This document shows positions 24,538 to 32,368 of a DNA stretch of 64,000 nt, piece by piece; the stretch's first letter is position 1; each line of letters opens with the position of its first letter. The notes beneath the pieces are model-generated. The model did no database searches, had not been told where the DNA came from, and was given only the letters and a program-made list of their open reading frames with translations. This stretch comes from Streptomyces tubercidicus (GTDB lineage: Bacteria > Actinomycetota > Actinomycetes > Streptomycetales > Streptomycetaceae), in contig NZ_CP114205.1 of NCBI RefSeq assembly GCF_027497495.1, forward strand, positions 7,626,001 through 7,690,000, given 5' to 3'. The translations under genes and the position numbers were made by a program.

Positions 24538-25161
24538 ATGAGGCACCGCACCGTGGCAGACCTGATGACGCCCGAGGCCGTCGTCGTCCAACGGGGCACC
24601 CCGTTCAAGGAGATCGCGCGACTGCTCGACGAGTACGACATCACCGCCGTACCCGTGCTCGACGAGGACGACCAGCCGGTGGGGGTGGTGTCCGAGGCCG
24701 ATCTGCTGCGTCGGCAGATCGCGAAGCTCGGGGCGACCAGCGCCGAAGCGATCATGACAAGCCCCGCCGTGGTGGCACGCCCCGAATGGAGCGTCGTCGA
24801 AGCGGCCAGAACGATGGAGAAGAAGAAGGTCAAGCGGCTGCCCGTGGTCGATGACTCCGGGCGGCTCATCGGGGTGATCAGCCGCAGCGACCTCGTGCAG
24901 CTGTTCCTGCGCCGGGACCGGGCCATCCAGGAGGAGGTGCTGGAAGAGGTGCTGACCCGCACGCTCGGGGTGGCACCGTCCGCGGTCACGGTCGACGTCT
25001 CCGACGGCCATGTCACCCTCACCGGCTCCCTGGAGCGCAAGAGCCTGCTCCCCATCGCCGTGCGGCTGTGCGAAAGCGTCGACGGGGTGGTCGAGGTGGT
25101 CGACCGGCTCAGCTACCTCCGGGACGACACCGCCACGCCACGGCAGGACGCCCCGGAGTAG
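24538..25161 (+). CDS. CBS-CBS-BON domain protein, second copy
   Basis: 207 residues. It is a paralogue of the protein at 21942: DLMTPEAVVVQRGTPFKEIARLLDEYDITAVPVLDE and two ADLL/SDLVQLFLRRD endings for the CBS pair, then a BON domain (VSDGHVTLTGSLERKSLLPIAVRLCESVDGVVEVVDRL). Two copies of this rare architecture within 2.6 kb, flanking the DevR-like regulator and Usp genes, suggests duplication or two sensors tuned to different nucleotides. A GGGCCG/CGGCCC dyad lies 27-46 bases upstream. Confidence 0.88.
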   Translation: MRHRTVADLMTPEAVVVQRGTPFKEIARLLDEYDITAVPVLDEDDQPVGVVSEADLLRRQIAKLGATSAEAIMTSPAVVARPEWSVVEAARTMEKKKVKRLPVVDDSGRLIGVISRSDLVQLFLRRDRAIQEEVLEEVLTRTLGVAPSAVTVDVSDGHVTLTGSLERKSLLPIAVRLCESVDGVVEVVDRLSYLRDDTATPRQDAPE

Positions 25162-25282
25162 CGCGAACGGGCCCTCGCCCGGCCCTCCTTCCCCGCGCGT
25201 CACTCGCGTTTCTGCCGGTCGGGTCCGTGTCGAATCCGTACATTTGCGACGAGTCGTGCCCCGGCGCGGTGGGCCGGCCGCC

Positions 25283-25346
25283 GCGGAGATGCGGAGACGC
25301 GGACGTGCGGAGACGCGGAGACGCGGAGACGCGGAGACGCGGAGAC
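25283..25346. repeat. Octanucleotide tandem repeat in the leader of the molybdopterin fusion gene
   Basis: Eight head-to-tail units of GCGGAGAC (two with substitutions) end 14 bases before the start codon. Slippage would change leader length by 8 bases per event. Confidence 0.9.
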
Positions 25347-25360
25347 GGTGAAGGGACGCT

Positions 25361-26722
25361 ATGGAGCCGAGCAACCATGAGGACGAGCCGCCTCGCCCGG
25401 CCGCGCCCCGCGGTCCGGCCGGCCCGCCGCCCAGTCCGCCCAGTCCGGCCGGTCCGCCGCCCGGCCCGGCGCGCCCCGAGTTCTGGCGCAGTCCGCTGCG
25501 CGGCCCTTGGCTGACCTCGGTGTTCGGGCTGATCCTGCTCGTCGGCGGCACCGTGCTGTTCGTGACCGGACTGCTGTCCTACGCCGCCTACAACCCCGAC
25601 CTGGCACCGGGGAACGACCAGACGCCGGGCAAGGGATGGCTGGGCTTTTACCTGTTCCCCTGGCCGACCAGCCCGTACTGGCTCTACCGCCTCACCCAGG
25701 GCATCCATGTGACGCTCGGCGTGGTGCTGATCCCCGTGCTCCTGGCGAAACTGTGGTCCGTCATCCCGAAGCTGTTCTCCTGGCCGCCGCTGCGCTCACC
25801 GAGCCAGGCGCTGGAACGGCTGTCGCTGCTGCTCCTGGTGGGCGGGGCGCTCTTCGAGTTCGTCACGGGGGTGCTGAACATCCAACTGCACTACATCTTC
25901 CCGGGCTCCTTCTACACCCTGCACTTCTACGGCGCGTGGGTGTTCATCGGCGCGTTCCTGGTCCATATCGCGTTCCGCATCCCCGTGATGGCCAGGGCCC
26001 TGCGCAGCCGCCGGCTGCGCACCGAGCTGCGTACCCCGGTCTCCCGTACGGAGCGCGAACCGCTCGACGACACCGGACTGGTGACCCCGCATCCCGCACC
26101 GCCCACCATGTCGCGGCGCGGGGCTCTCGGCCTGGTGGGCGCGGGTTCGCTGGGCCTGCTCCTCGTCATGGCGGGGCAGAGCATCGGCGGCTCGCTGCGC
26201 AGGACCGCGCTGCTGGCCCCGCACGGTCAGGAGCCGGGCCATGGTCCCAACGGCTTCCAGATCAACAAGACCGCGGCGAGTGTGGGCATCCGGGCCCGCG
26301 ATGTCGGACCGGATTGGCGGCTGGTCGTACGAGGCGACGGCCGTTCCCGGACCTGGACCCGCGCACAGCTCCTTGCCCTTCCCCAGCACACGGCGGCGCT
26401 GCCCATCGCCTGTGTCGAGGGCTGGTCCACCGAAGACCAGCAGTGGACCGGGGTCCGGTTGGCGGACCTGGCCGCCCTGGCCGGATTTGGCCCGCGACCG
26501 CCGGGCGTCTTCGTCGAGTCCGCGCAGCGCTCCGGCGCCTTCCGGTCGACGCAGCTGCGTGACAACCAAGTACGCGACGCCCGCTCGCTGCTGGCCCTCC
26601 GGGTCAATGGCGCCGACCTCTCCCTGGACCACGGATACCCGGCGCGCATCATCGTCCCGGCCAACCCCGGTGTCCACAACACCAAATGGGTCACCCGCCT
26701 CACCTTCGGAGCCACCGGGTGA
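25361..26722 (+). CDS. Cytochrome b561-like / sulfite-oxidase-type molybdopterin fusion protein
   Basis: 453 residues. A Pro-rich cytoplasmic start is followed by four membrane helices (about 51-72, 113-132, 153-172, 190-210) with His116, His188 and His202 as candidate haem ligands, then a fifth segment preceded by SRRGAL (251-256) that looks like an embedded Tat-type signal, then a molybdopterin domain (about 300-450) with Cys351 in LPIACVEGWS, the expected molybdenum ligand, and VNGADLSLDHGYPARIIVPANPG. It should pass electrons between an external substrate and the membrane via haem b. The substrate is unknown. An octamer repeat lies in its leader. It overlaps the next gene (GTGA). Confidence 0.85.
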   Translation: MEPSNHEDEPPRPAAPRGPAGPPPSPPSPAGPPPGPARPEFWRSPLRGPWLTSVFGLILLVGGTVLFVTGLLSYAAYNPDLAPGNDQTPGKGWLGFYLFPWPTSPYWLYRLTQGIHVTLGVVLIPVLLAKLWSVIPKLFSWPPLRSPSQALERLSLLLLVGGALFEFVTGVLNIQLHYIFPGSFYTLHFYGAWVFIGAFLVHIAFRIPVMARALRSRRLRTELRTPVSRTEREPLDDTGLVTPHPAPPTMSRRGALGLVGAGSLGLLLVMAGQSIGGSLRRTALLAPHGQEPGHGPNGFQINKTAASVGIRARDVGPDWRLVVRGDGRSRTWTRAQLLALPQHTAALPIACVEGWSTEDQQWTGVRLADLAALAGFGPRPPGVFVESAQRSGAFRSTQLRDNQVRDARSLLALRVNGADLSLDHGYPARIIVPANPGVHNTKWVTRLTFGATG

Positions 26723-27237
26723 TTCGGAGCCACCGCGTGAAGGGCTTCCGCGCACGCTACGGGGCCTCCCCGCTTCACCTCCTGCTCGTCCTCTGCTCCT
26801 TCTTCCTTGCCCTGTACGCGGGCGTGCGACTTCTGAAGGGGGACCCGCTCGGCGTCGCCCTCTGGTTCGTCGGCGCGGCCCTGCTGCACGACCTGGTCCT
26901 CCTGCCCCTGTACACCGCCGCCGACCGCCTGCTCCAGACCGCCTTCCGGCACCGCCGGCACACCACCGGGCCGCCCCGTCCGCCGACCGGCGGGATCAAC
27001 TACCTCCGGGTGCCGGCCTTCGTCTCCCTGCTGCTCCTCGTGGTCTGGTACCCGCTGGTACTGGACCGCGTCCCGGAATTCTCGCTGTACACCGGTCTGC
27101 CGTCCGGGGTGTTCTGGGGCCGCTGGCTGCTGATCACCGCGGGCCTCTTCGCGGCCTCCGCGGTGTGTCTGGCGGTCGCCAGGTGGCGCGCACATACGGC
27201 CCGTAGGCGTACGGCCGACGCCACGGAACCGACATGA
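26719..27237 (+). CDS. Small polytopic membrane protein
   Basis: 172 residues if the GTG at 26719, overlapping the previous stop, is used (GGAG lies nine bases upstream); GTG 26737 is an alternative. About four hydrophobic segments (LHLLLVLCSFFLALYAGV, GVALWFVGAALLHDLVLLPLY, AFVSLLLLVVWYPLVL, WLLITAGLFAASAVCLAVA) and a basic C-terminus. I do not recognise the family. The overlap suggests it works with the cytochrome-molybdopterin protein, perhaps as a membrane partner. Confidence 0.7.
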   Translation: MIRSHRVKGFRARYGASPLHLLLVLCSFFLALYAGVRLLKGDPLGVALWFVGAALLHDLVLLPLYTAADRLLQTAFRHRRHTTGPPRPPTGGINYLRVPAFVSLLLLVVWYPLVLDRVPEFSLYTGLPSGVFWGRWLLITAGLFAASAVCLAVARWRAHTARRRTADATEPT

Positions 27238-27344
27238 GCCCGGCGACGTACACGGCGGCCGGCTGACGGCGGCGGGCCGACGGCGACTGGCTGACGGCGG
27301 CCGGCTGACGGCAGCCGAGTGACGGCCGCCGTGGTCACCACCCG

Positions 27345-28763
27345 TCACCAGCCCGTCAGCAGCAGATGGTTGACGAGCAGCGCGACGGCGGCCTGTCCGG
27401 CTAGCCACCAGGAGTGCGTACGGCGCGGCAGCAGCGCGCAGGCGGGCAGGATCCAGACCGCGAAGGTCAGCCAGATCCGCTCGGTCTCCGCCTTGCTCAT
27501 CCCGGACACATCCGCGAGCAGCATCATGCACAGCCCCGCCGCGACGAGGACAGCGAGCGCGCCCCGTCCGTCCGGAGCCTCGCGCCGCATCCCCCGTACC
27601 GCCGGCCACAGCGGACCGGCGGCGCGCCGCAGCCCGGCGATGGCGGCCAGGCCCACGCTCACCACCTGCGCCGCCAGGTTGGCCCAGATGAAGTAGCCAT
27701 ACGGGCGGACCTTCGCGGCGCCCTGGTAGTAGCGCTCGACAAGGGTCGTATAGCCGTCCAGCCACCAGAATCCGCCCGCGGTGAAGGCCGCCACCCACGC
27801 CGCGACGCCCAGCAGCACATAGGGCAGCGGGCGGGCCGTGCGCGCGATCAGCAGCACCGCCGCCACGAGGAGGACGAGGACGGTCAGGCCGTACGAGAGG
27901 TACCAGGTCCAGCCGAGCAGCAGCCCCGCGCCCAGGGCGGTGAGGCGGGGCACCCGGGTCGTGCGAGTGGCCGCCAGGGCCAGCAGGGCGACGGCCCAGG
28001 CGGCCACGCCCGCGAAGTAGCCGTCGGCGCTGACGCCGATCCATACGGCCGCCGGAGCCAGCACCAGGAACGGGGCCGCCCGGCGCGCCAGTTCCTCACC
28101 GCACAGTGCGCGGACGGTCACCAGGACCGCCGCAGCGAACGACGTCCCGACGGTGATGCACCACGTGGCGGCCCAGGCGCCGCCGCCCAGCCCGATCCGG
28201 TCCAGCCCGACGAAGGTCAGCAGCGCGCCGGGCGGATGTCCGGCCACATGCGCCGGCCAGATGCCGGGCGAGCCGACCAGAATGTGCTGGGTGAAGTCGT
28301 GCAGAAAGGCCCGCAGGTCATGCACCGCACCGACGGACCGCAGATACTCCAGGCCGGTCGTCAGCCGCCCGGCGACCCCGCGCTCCCAGCCGTCCACGAG
28401 CGCCAGCGACCACGTCCAGGCCATCGCGGCACCCCATACGGCCGGCAGCAGCATCCGCCACGACAGACGCTGTGCGGTCGACGGGCCGTGGACCACCACC
28501 AGCACCGCGACGACCACCGCCGCCAGGCTTCCCGGCCCGAAATGCGGCAGCCACCAGGCGGTCAAGGGCGGCCATCCCAGCCGCAGAATCCCCTCCGTAC
28601 CGTAAACGGTCCGGTTGATCACCCGCCCGACGAGCGCCGCCGAAACGAACAGCGCCACCGCCCCCGCCACCGCCCACAGATCACGGCGGCACTCGCGCTT
28701 CCCCGCACTCACTGTCACCGGCCCACGGTAAGACAGCCGCCCGCCCGTCCCGCCGACCCTCAC
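27345..28763 (-). CDS. Polytopic membrane protein, possible GT-C-type glycosyltransferase
   Basis: 472 residues from GTG 28763; GTG 28718 (VTVSAGKRE) is an equally possible start, and neither has a good ribosome site. About 11-12 hydrophobic helices. The outer loop after the second helices has GHPPGALLTFVGLDRIGLGG, a pattern seen in actinobacterial membrane proteins of the mannosyl/arabinosyl transferase-like group, and FWWLDGYTTLVERYYQGAAKVRPYGYF. Function is not known. It converges on the previous gene across a 100-base GC-rich repeat stretch. Confidence 0.65.
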   Translation of the reverse strand: MRVGGTGGRLSYRGPVTVSAGKRECRRDLWAVAGAVALFVSAALVGRVINRTVYGTEGILRLGWPPLTAWWLPHFGPGSLAAVVVAVLVVVHGPSTAQRLSWRMLLPAVWGAAMAWTWSLALVDGWERGVAGRLTTGLEYLRSVGAVHDLRAFLHDFTQHILVGSPGIWPAHVAGHPPGALLTFVGLDRIGLGGGAWAATWCITVGTSFAAAVLVTVRALCGEELARRAAPFLVLAPAAVWIGVSADGYFAGVAAWAVALLALAATRTTRVPRLTALGAGLLLGWTWYLSYGLTVLVLLVAAVLLIARTARPLPYVLLGVAAWVAAFTAGGFWWLDGYTTLVERYYQGAAKVRPYGYFIWANLAAQVVSVGLAAIAGLRRAAGPLWPAVRGMRREAPDGRGALAVLVAAGLCMMLLADVSGMSKAETERIWLTFAVWILPACALLPRRTHSWWLAGQAAVALLVNHLLLTGW

Positions 28764-28860
28764 CCGCCCGTTTCGGTGGCCACCGTCCCGGGCCGGGACC
28801 GGAGGGGCTCGCTTCCACCCGCTCGGAGCACCCGGCGGGCGCCCGCCCGGCCCTTCACGG

Positions 28861-29481
28861 TCATTCCCGATGGATGCGGGCGGCGACGATCACTCCGTCC
28901 CGAACGGTGTAGGTCCCGGCGAAGTACCGATGGGTGCCATCGGTCTGCGTGGCGTCCAGCTCCACTTCGACGGTGTTGCCGACCACGGAGCGCACCGTGA
29001 CGTCGTCCCGGGACGTATCGCTGAACGTCCGCACGAAGTAGTCGTACGGCCGCCCCGTGATGTTCTTTCCGCCAAGCGCCCAAGCAGCCACGTATTCACC
29101 GTTATTGATCGCCTGGAAATACGCTTCGACCACTTCGGCAGGGTCCGGATTGGCCTGGTTCGGCACCACCGCGGGGTGGCTGAGTGCGTCCGATGTCCGC
29201 GTCGGCCCCCATGGTTGAACGGCTGCTGTCGCATGCGCCTGGCCCGGGGTTGCCGCCGCTCCGGCGGCCACAGTCGTCGCCGTCGACGTCCCGGAGCCGG
29301 CTCCGGCCGACGGGGCTACGCCCAAAAGCGCACCGATAGCGAGAAGAATCGCGGCCATCGCCAACCGAAAGACCGCCACGGCGTGGCCCGGAACCCCTGG
29401 TCGAACGCGGTATCCCGTGCGGATGCCCGGCCGTCGTACACCATGGCCCTTTGCGCAGTGAAGTCTTGGATGCTCCATCAT
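28861..29481 (-). CDS. Secreted or anchored protein with NTF2-like C-terminal domain
   Basis: 206 residues if the ATG at 29481 (GGGA upstream) is used; starts at 29478 or 29358 are possible. A basic region precedes one hydrophobic segment (FRLAMAAILLAIGALLGVAPSAGA) that reads as a signal peptide or anchor, then an Ala/Thr-rich linker, then an alpha/beta domain (NPDPAEVVEAYFQAINNGEYVAAWALGGKNI... GTYTVRDGVIVAARIHRE) of the NTF2/SnoaL-like type. No catalytic residues can be assigned. Divergent from the secreted protein gene at 29761. Confidence 0.6.
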   Translation of the reverse strand: MMEHPRLHCAKGHGVRRPGIRTGYRVRPGVPGHAVAVFRLAMAAILLAIGALLGVAPSAGAGSGTSTATTVAAGAAATPGQAHATAAVQPWGPTRTSDALSHPAVVPNQANPDPAEVVEAYFQAINNGEYVAAWALGGKNITGRPYDYFVRTFSDTSRDDVTVRSVVGNTVEVELDATQTDGTHRYFAGTYTVRDGVIVAARIHRE

Positions 29482-29544
29482 CGCTAATCCCGGGCAATAC
29501 GAGGATCTGGATCTTCCTCTTCCCATCGTGCGCTCCTTGGCAGT

Positions 29545-29584
29545 TGGATGCATCTGCAGGCCGGTGGATGCATCTGCAGGCCGG
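29545..29584. repeat. Perfect 20-bp tandem duplication in a divergent promoter region
   Basis: TGGATGCATCTGCAGGCCGG occurs twice head to tail (29545-29564, 29565-29584). Each unit contains the palindromes GATGCATC and CTGCAG. It lies 64-103 bases upstream of the minus-strand gene and 177-216 bases upstream of the plus-strand gene. Confidence 0.9.
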
Positions 29585-29760
29585 GGCTGCGGCAAGGCAC
29601 GCAGCCCGGCATCATGGCGGAGCCGCAAACAGACCTTCTGTCTTGCCCTGTTCCGAGGACGGTGCGCCCCGGCGAGCGGTACGAAGATGCGCCGCTCCGG
29701 GAGCTGTGATGTGCTGAAAGTACTCAAGTGCCGACGCTCGTACGCATGGAGCCACTGACC

Positions 29761-30501
29761 ATGACGCGCAGTGCACATCGCAGATTTCTCGCGCTCGCCT
29801 GCGCGCCCCTGCTCGCTGTGGGGCTCGCGGCGGGTGTGGCCCCCACCGCCACTGAGGCTTCCGCCGCCACCTGTACCGTCCGCACGGCCGACGTCCAGGT
29901 GGCCGGCCGGACGCCGGTGATCCGCACTTCCGGTGCCGACGGATCGTCAACTCGGCCCCATAGCAGACTGGTTGGGGATGGCTGTCGGCTCATCAGGCAG
30001 AACGGTGCTGACGTCGCCAAACGCGACCCGGTCGATCTGAGTGCCCAGCCCATCACGGTCAACGGTATGGGCCCGCTGCGCATAGGCATGAGCCGTGAGG
30101 CGGCCGAGCAGGCCATCGGGGCCCGGATTCCCGACGGGCCGGGTGGGCCGGAGTGCCGTGATCTCGGTGTCGAGGGAGGGCCGCAGAACCTCTCGCTGCG
30201 CTTCTCCAACGGCGATGACCGGCTGGTGGCGATCTTCGTCCTGTCCTCGACGCCGGCATCGCTTGCTACCGCTTCCGGAGTCCATGTGGGGAGCACGAGG
30301 GAGGAGGTACTGGCCACGTACGACGGTGAGGTGACATCGAGTCAAGACAACAGCGGATCCGAGGAGCTGGTATTTGCTCCCCGGCTGGCGAAGTTCCACG
30401 GAAGGGTCATCACCTTCCAGATGAACGACGATGGCACTGTCGCCTCCTTCCTCGCCGGGGAGCCCCGCTTCACGGACCCGTTGCCCTGCGGCAGCGACTG
30501 A
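29761..30501 (+). CDS. Secreted protein of unknown function
   Basis: 246 residues from ATG 29761 (GGAG nine bases upstream); ATG-like starts at 29728 are possible. A clear signal peptide (TRSAHRRFLALACAPLLAVGLAAGVAPTATEASAA) ends near residue 37. The mature part has MGPLRIGMSREAAEQAIGARI, the GxxxxGMT/S-type motif seen in secreted streptomycete proteins related to SmpA/OmlA-like folds, and three Cys residues that could form disulfides. Function unknown. Confidence 0.75.
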   Translation: MTRSAHRRFLALACAPLLAVGLAAGVAPTATEASAATCTVRTADVQVAGRTPVIRTSGADGSSTRPHSRLVGDGCRLIRQNGADVAKRDPVDLSAQPITVNGMGPLRIGMSREAAEQAIGARIPDGPGGPECRDLGVEGGPQNLSLRFSNGDDRLVAIFVLSSTPASLATASGVHVGSTREEVLATYDGEVTSSQDNSGSEELVFAPRLAKFHGRVITFQMNDDGTVASFLAGEPRFTDPLPCGSD

Positions 30502-30528
30502 CCGGTCTTCGCCGGGCACCCGCCGCAC

Positions 30529-31773
30529 CTACAGCCGCACGATGACCAGGGCGATGTCGTCGCGGGCGCCGGCGCTGACGCCGAGGCGGGTCAGGAGGGC
30601 GTCGGCGAGGCGTTCGGGGCCGAGTCTGCTGTCGTGGGCGAGGGCGTCGGTGAGCCGGGTGAGGCCGGTGTCGATGTCCTCGTCGCGGCGTTCGATGAGG
30701 CCGTCGGTGTAGAGGACGAGGGTGTCGCCCGGCAGGTACGGGAGGTGGGCCTGGGGGCGCGGCACCTGTTCGGGGTGGGCGCCCAGGGGCGGGTCGGTGG
30801 CGCGGTCCAGGAGTTCGTGGGTGCCGTCGGCGTGCAGCAGGACGGGCGGGGGGTGGCCGGCGCTGCTGTAGGTGATCCGGCGGCCGGTGGTGTCGATCAG
30901 TGCCTGGACGGCGGTGGTGGCCAGCGCCTTGTCGACCGAGCGGGCGTACAGGCCGAGTACCTTCAGCGCCTGGGCGGGACCTTCGACGGAGCGGGCGGCC
31001 GCGCTGAGGGCGCTGCGCAGCATGCCCATGACGGCGGCGGCCTCCAGACCGTGACCGACGACATCGCCGACCGCGACGGCGAAACCGTCCTCGGGGAGGT
31101 TGACGATGTCGTACCAGTCGCCGCAGATGTTCAGGGAGCCGATGGCGGGGAGGTAGCGCACCGCGATGTCCCGGTGCCCGGCGAGGTCGGGGGAGTGGAG
31201 CATGGCCTCCTGAAGGGTGACCGCGACCTGGCGTTCACGGGCGTGGGCCCGGCGCAGTTCCTCGTTGAGGTGCTGCAACGCGCGTGCCCGGACGTACAGT
31301 TCGGCCTCCATCGCCTCCTCGCGTTCGCTCAGCTGCCCGCCGGGCACCGCACGGGCCCGGCGGGAGTGGACGAACGCTGTGACGTCCTCGACCCGGTGGA
31401 TGATCCACGCCACGCTGCCGTCCGTCCCGGGGACCGGAGTGTTGATGGTCGACCACCAGCGCTCCTCGAACACCCCCGGCCGGTCCGGCACCGGGATGTC
31501 GTACCTCTGCACCGCCATCGTGTCCGGCTCCCCGGTGGACAGCACCCGGCGCAGCGAGGGATGCAGATTCTGCACCCCTTCGGCGTCGGGGTCCGCGGGG
31601 TTGTCGGGGAAGGCGTCGAAGACGTACTGCCCGAGCAGATCGTCGCGGGTCCGGCCGGTCGCCTGGAGGTACGCCTGGTTGACGTCGACGATGATCAGCT
31701 CCGGATCGAGGACCAGGCATGCGCTCGGGGTCGCGGCGAACAGCGCCGCATGATCGAGCTCCGGACTCCGCAC
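30529..31773 (-). CDS. PAS-PP2C phosphatase (RsbU/SpoIIE type)
   Basis: 414 residues from GTG 31773. An N-terminal PAS domain (about 8-135, SACLVLDPELIIVDVNQAYLQATGRTRDDLLG) is joined by a coiled coil to a PP2C domain with metal-binding aspartates in GDWYDI, GDVVGHG, YTDGL and DDIALVIV. Such proteins dephosphorylate anti-sigma-factor antagonists and so switch on stress sigma factors. Its start is 10 bases from the stop of the GYD gene upstream, so the two probably share a transcript. A related protein is at 52191. Confidence 0.9.
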   Translation of the reverse strand: MRSPELDHAALFAATPSACLVLDPELIIVDVNQAYLQATGRTRDDLLGQYVFDAFPDNPADPDAEGVQNLHPSLRRVLSTGEPDTMAVQRYDIPVPDRPGVFEERWWSTINTPVPGTDGSVAWIIHRVEDVTAFVHSRRARAVPGGQLSEREEAMEAELYVRARALQHLNEELRRAHARERQVAVTLQEAMLHSPDLAGHRDIAVRYLPAIGSLNICGDWYDIVNLPEDGFAVAVGDVVGHGLEAAAVMGMLRSALSAAARSVEGPAQALKVLGLYARSVDKALATTAVQALIDTTGRRITYSSAGHPPPVLLHADGTHELLDRATDPPLGAHPEQVPRPQAHLPYLPGDTLVLYTDGLIERRDEDIDTGLTRLTDALAHDSRLGPERLADALLTRLGVSAGARDDIALVIVRL

Positions 31774-31782
31774 GCCGACGGG

Positions 31783-32103
31783 TCAGGCGCCCGGCGGGCG
31801 GAAGCTGACCGACTTCTTCGCGGCCTCGTCGATCTCCTCGACGGTCAGCAGCGGAATCGTCTTGGAGTGCAGGGCTCCGCTGGCGCGGACGGTCATGGCG
31901 ATGGCGGCCATCGACACCTGGTCGGGGAAGTCGAGGACGCAGTAGAAGTCCTCCTCCCCGTAGGCGAAGTAGATCGTCTCCAGTCTGCCGCCGCACGAGC
32001 TGACCACCTGCTCGACGGCCGCCTTGCGCCCACTGCCGCCCTCGGCGAGCAGCCCTTTCATGCCCTCGGCCGTATAGCTGGCCTGGACCAGGTACTTCGG
32101 CAT
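31783..32103 (-). CDS. GYD domain protein
   Basis: 106 residues from ATG 32103 (GGGAGAG upstream); the 30 in-frame codons further up are leader. MPKYLVQASYTAEGMKGLLAEGGSGR, GGRLETIYFAYGEEDFYCVLDFPD and TVRASGALHSKTIPLLTVEEIDEA are the GYD family pattern, a small ferredoxin-like fold of unknown activity. First gene of a probable two-gene unit with the PAS-PP2C phosphatase. Confidence 0.88.
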   Translation of the reverse strand: MPKYLVQASYTAEGMKGLLAEGGSGRKAAVEQVVSSCGGRLETIYFAYGEEDFYCVLDFPDQVSMAAIAMTVRASGALHSKTIPLLTVEEIDEAAKKSVSFRPPGA

Positions 32104-32245
32104 CCGGCTCTCCCATACTTCAGCCCATGCGACAGCGGACCACGGTGTCGCGGTCACACGGCCACCCTCACCCACAGGGCGTGAACCGGCCACCGGAGGG
32201 CCGCCGCATGGATGAACCGGCTGCGGTCAGGACGTTGGGGACCGC

Positions 32246-32320
32246 GTCGTACGGGCCCTGGACGGCGCGCCGCGTACTCGTCCGCAGGCTGCCGGGAACC
32301 AGGCGTGGGGCCCGTACGAC
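32246..32320. repeat. Long inverted repeat upstream of the MFS gene
   Basis: GTCGTACGGGCCC (32246-32258) and GGGCCCGTACGAC (32308-32320) are perfect 13-bp inverted copies 49 bases apart, ending 48 bases before the MFS start. It could be a paired operator or an end-of-transcript structure for the divergent GYD unit. Confidence 0.75.
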
Positions 32321-32368
32321 TGACTGGACCGGGGCCCGGAGGAGGGCCGGAGCTGTCGGGAGGGGCGC

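Noticed and set aside
27238..27344. GC-rich repeats between convergent genes as a terminator
   Set aside because: Copies of GGCCGGCTGACGGC give several weak foldings but no single dominant stem.
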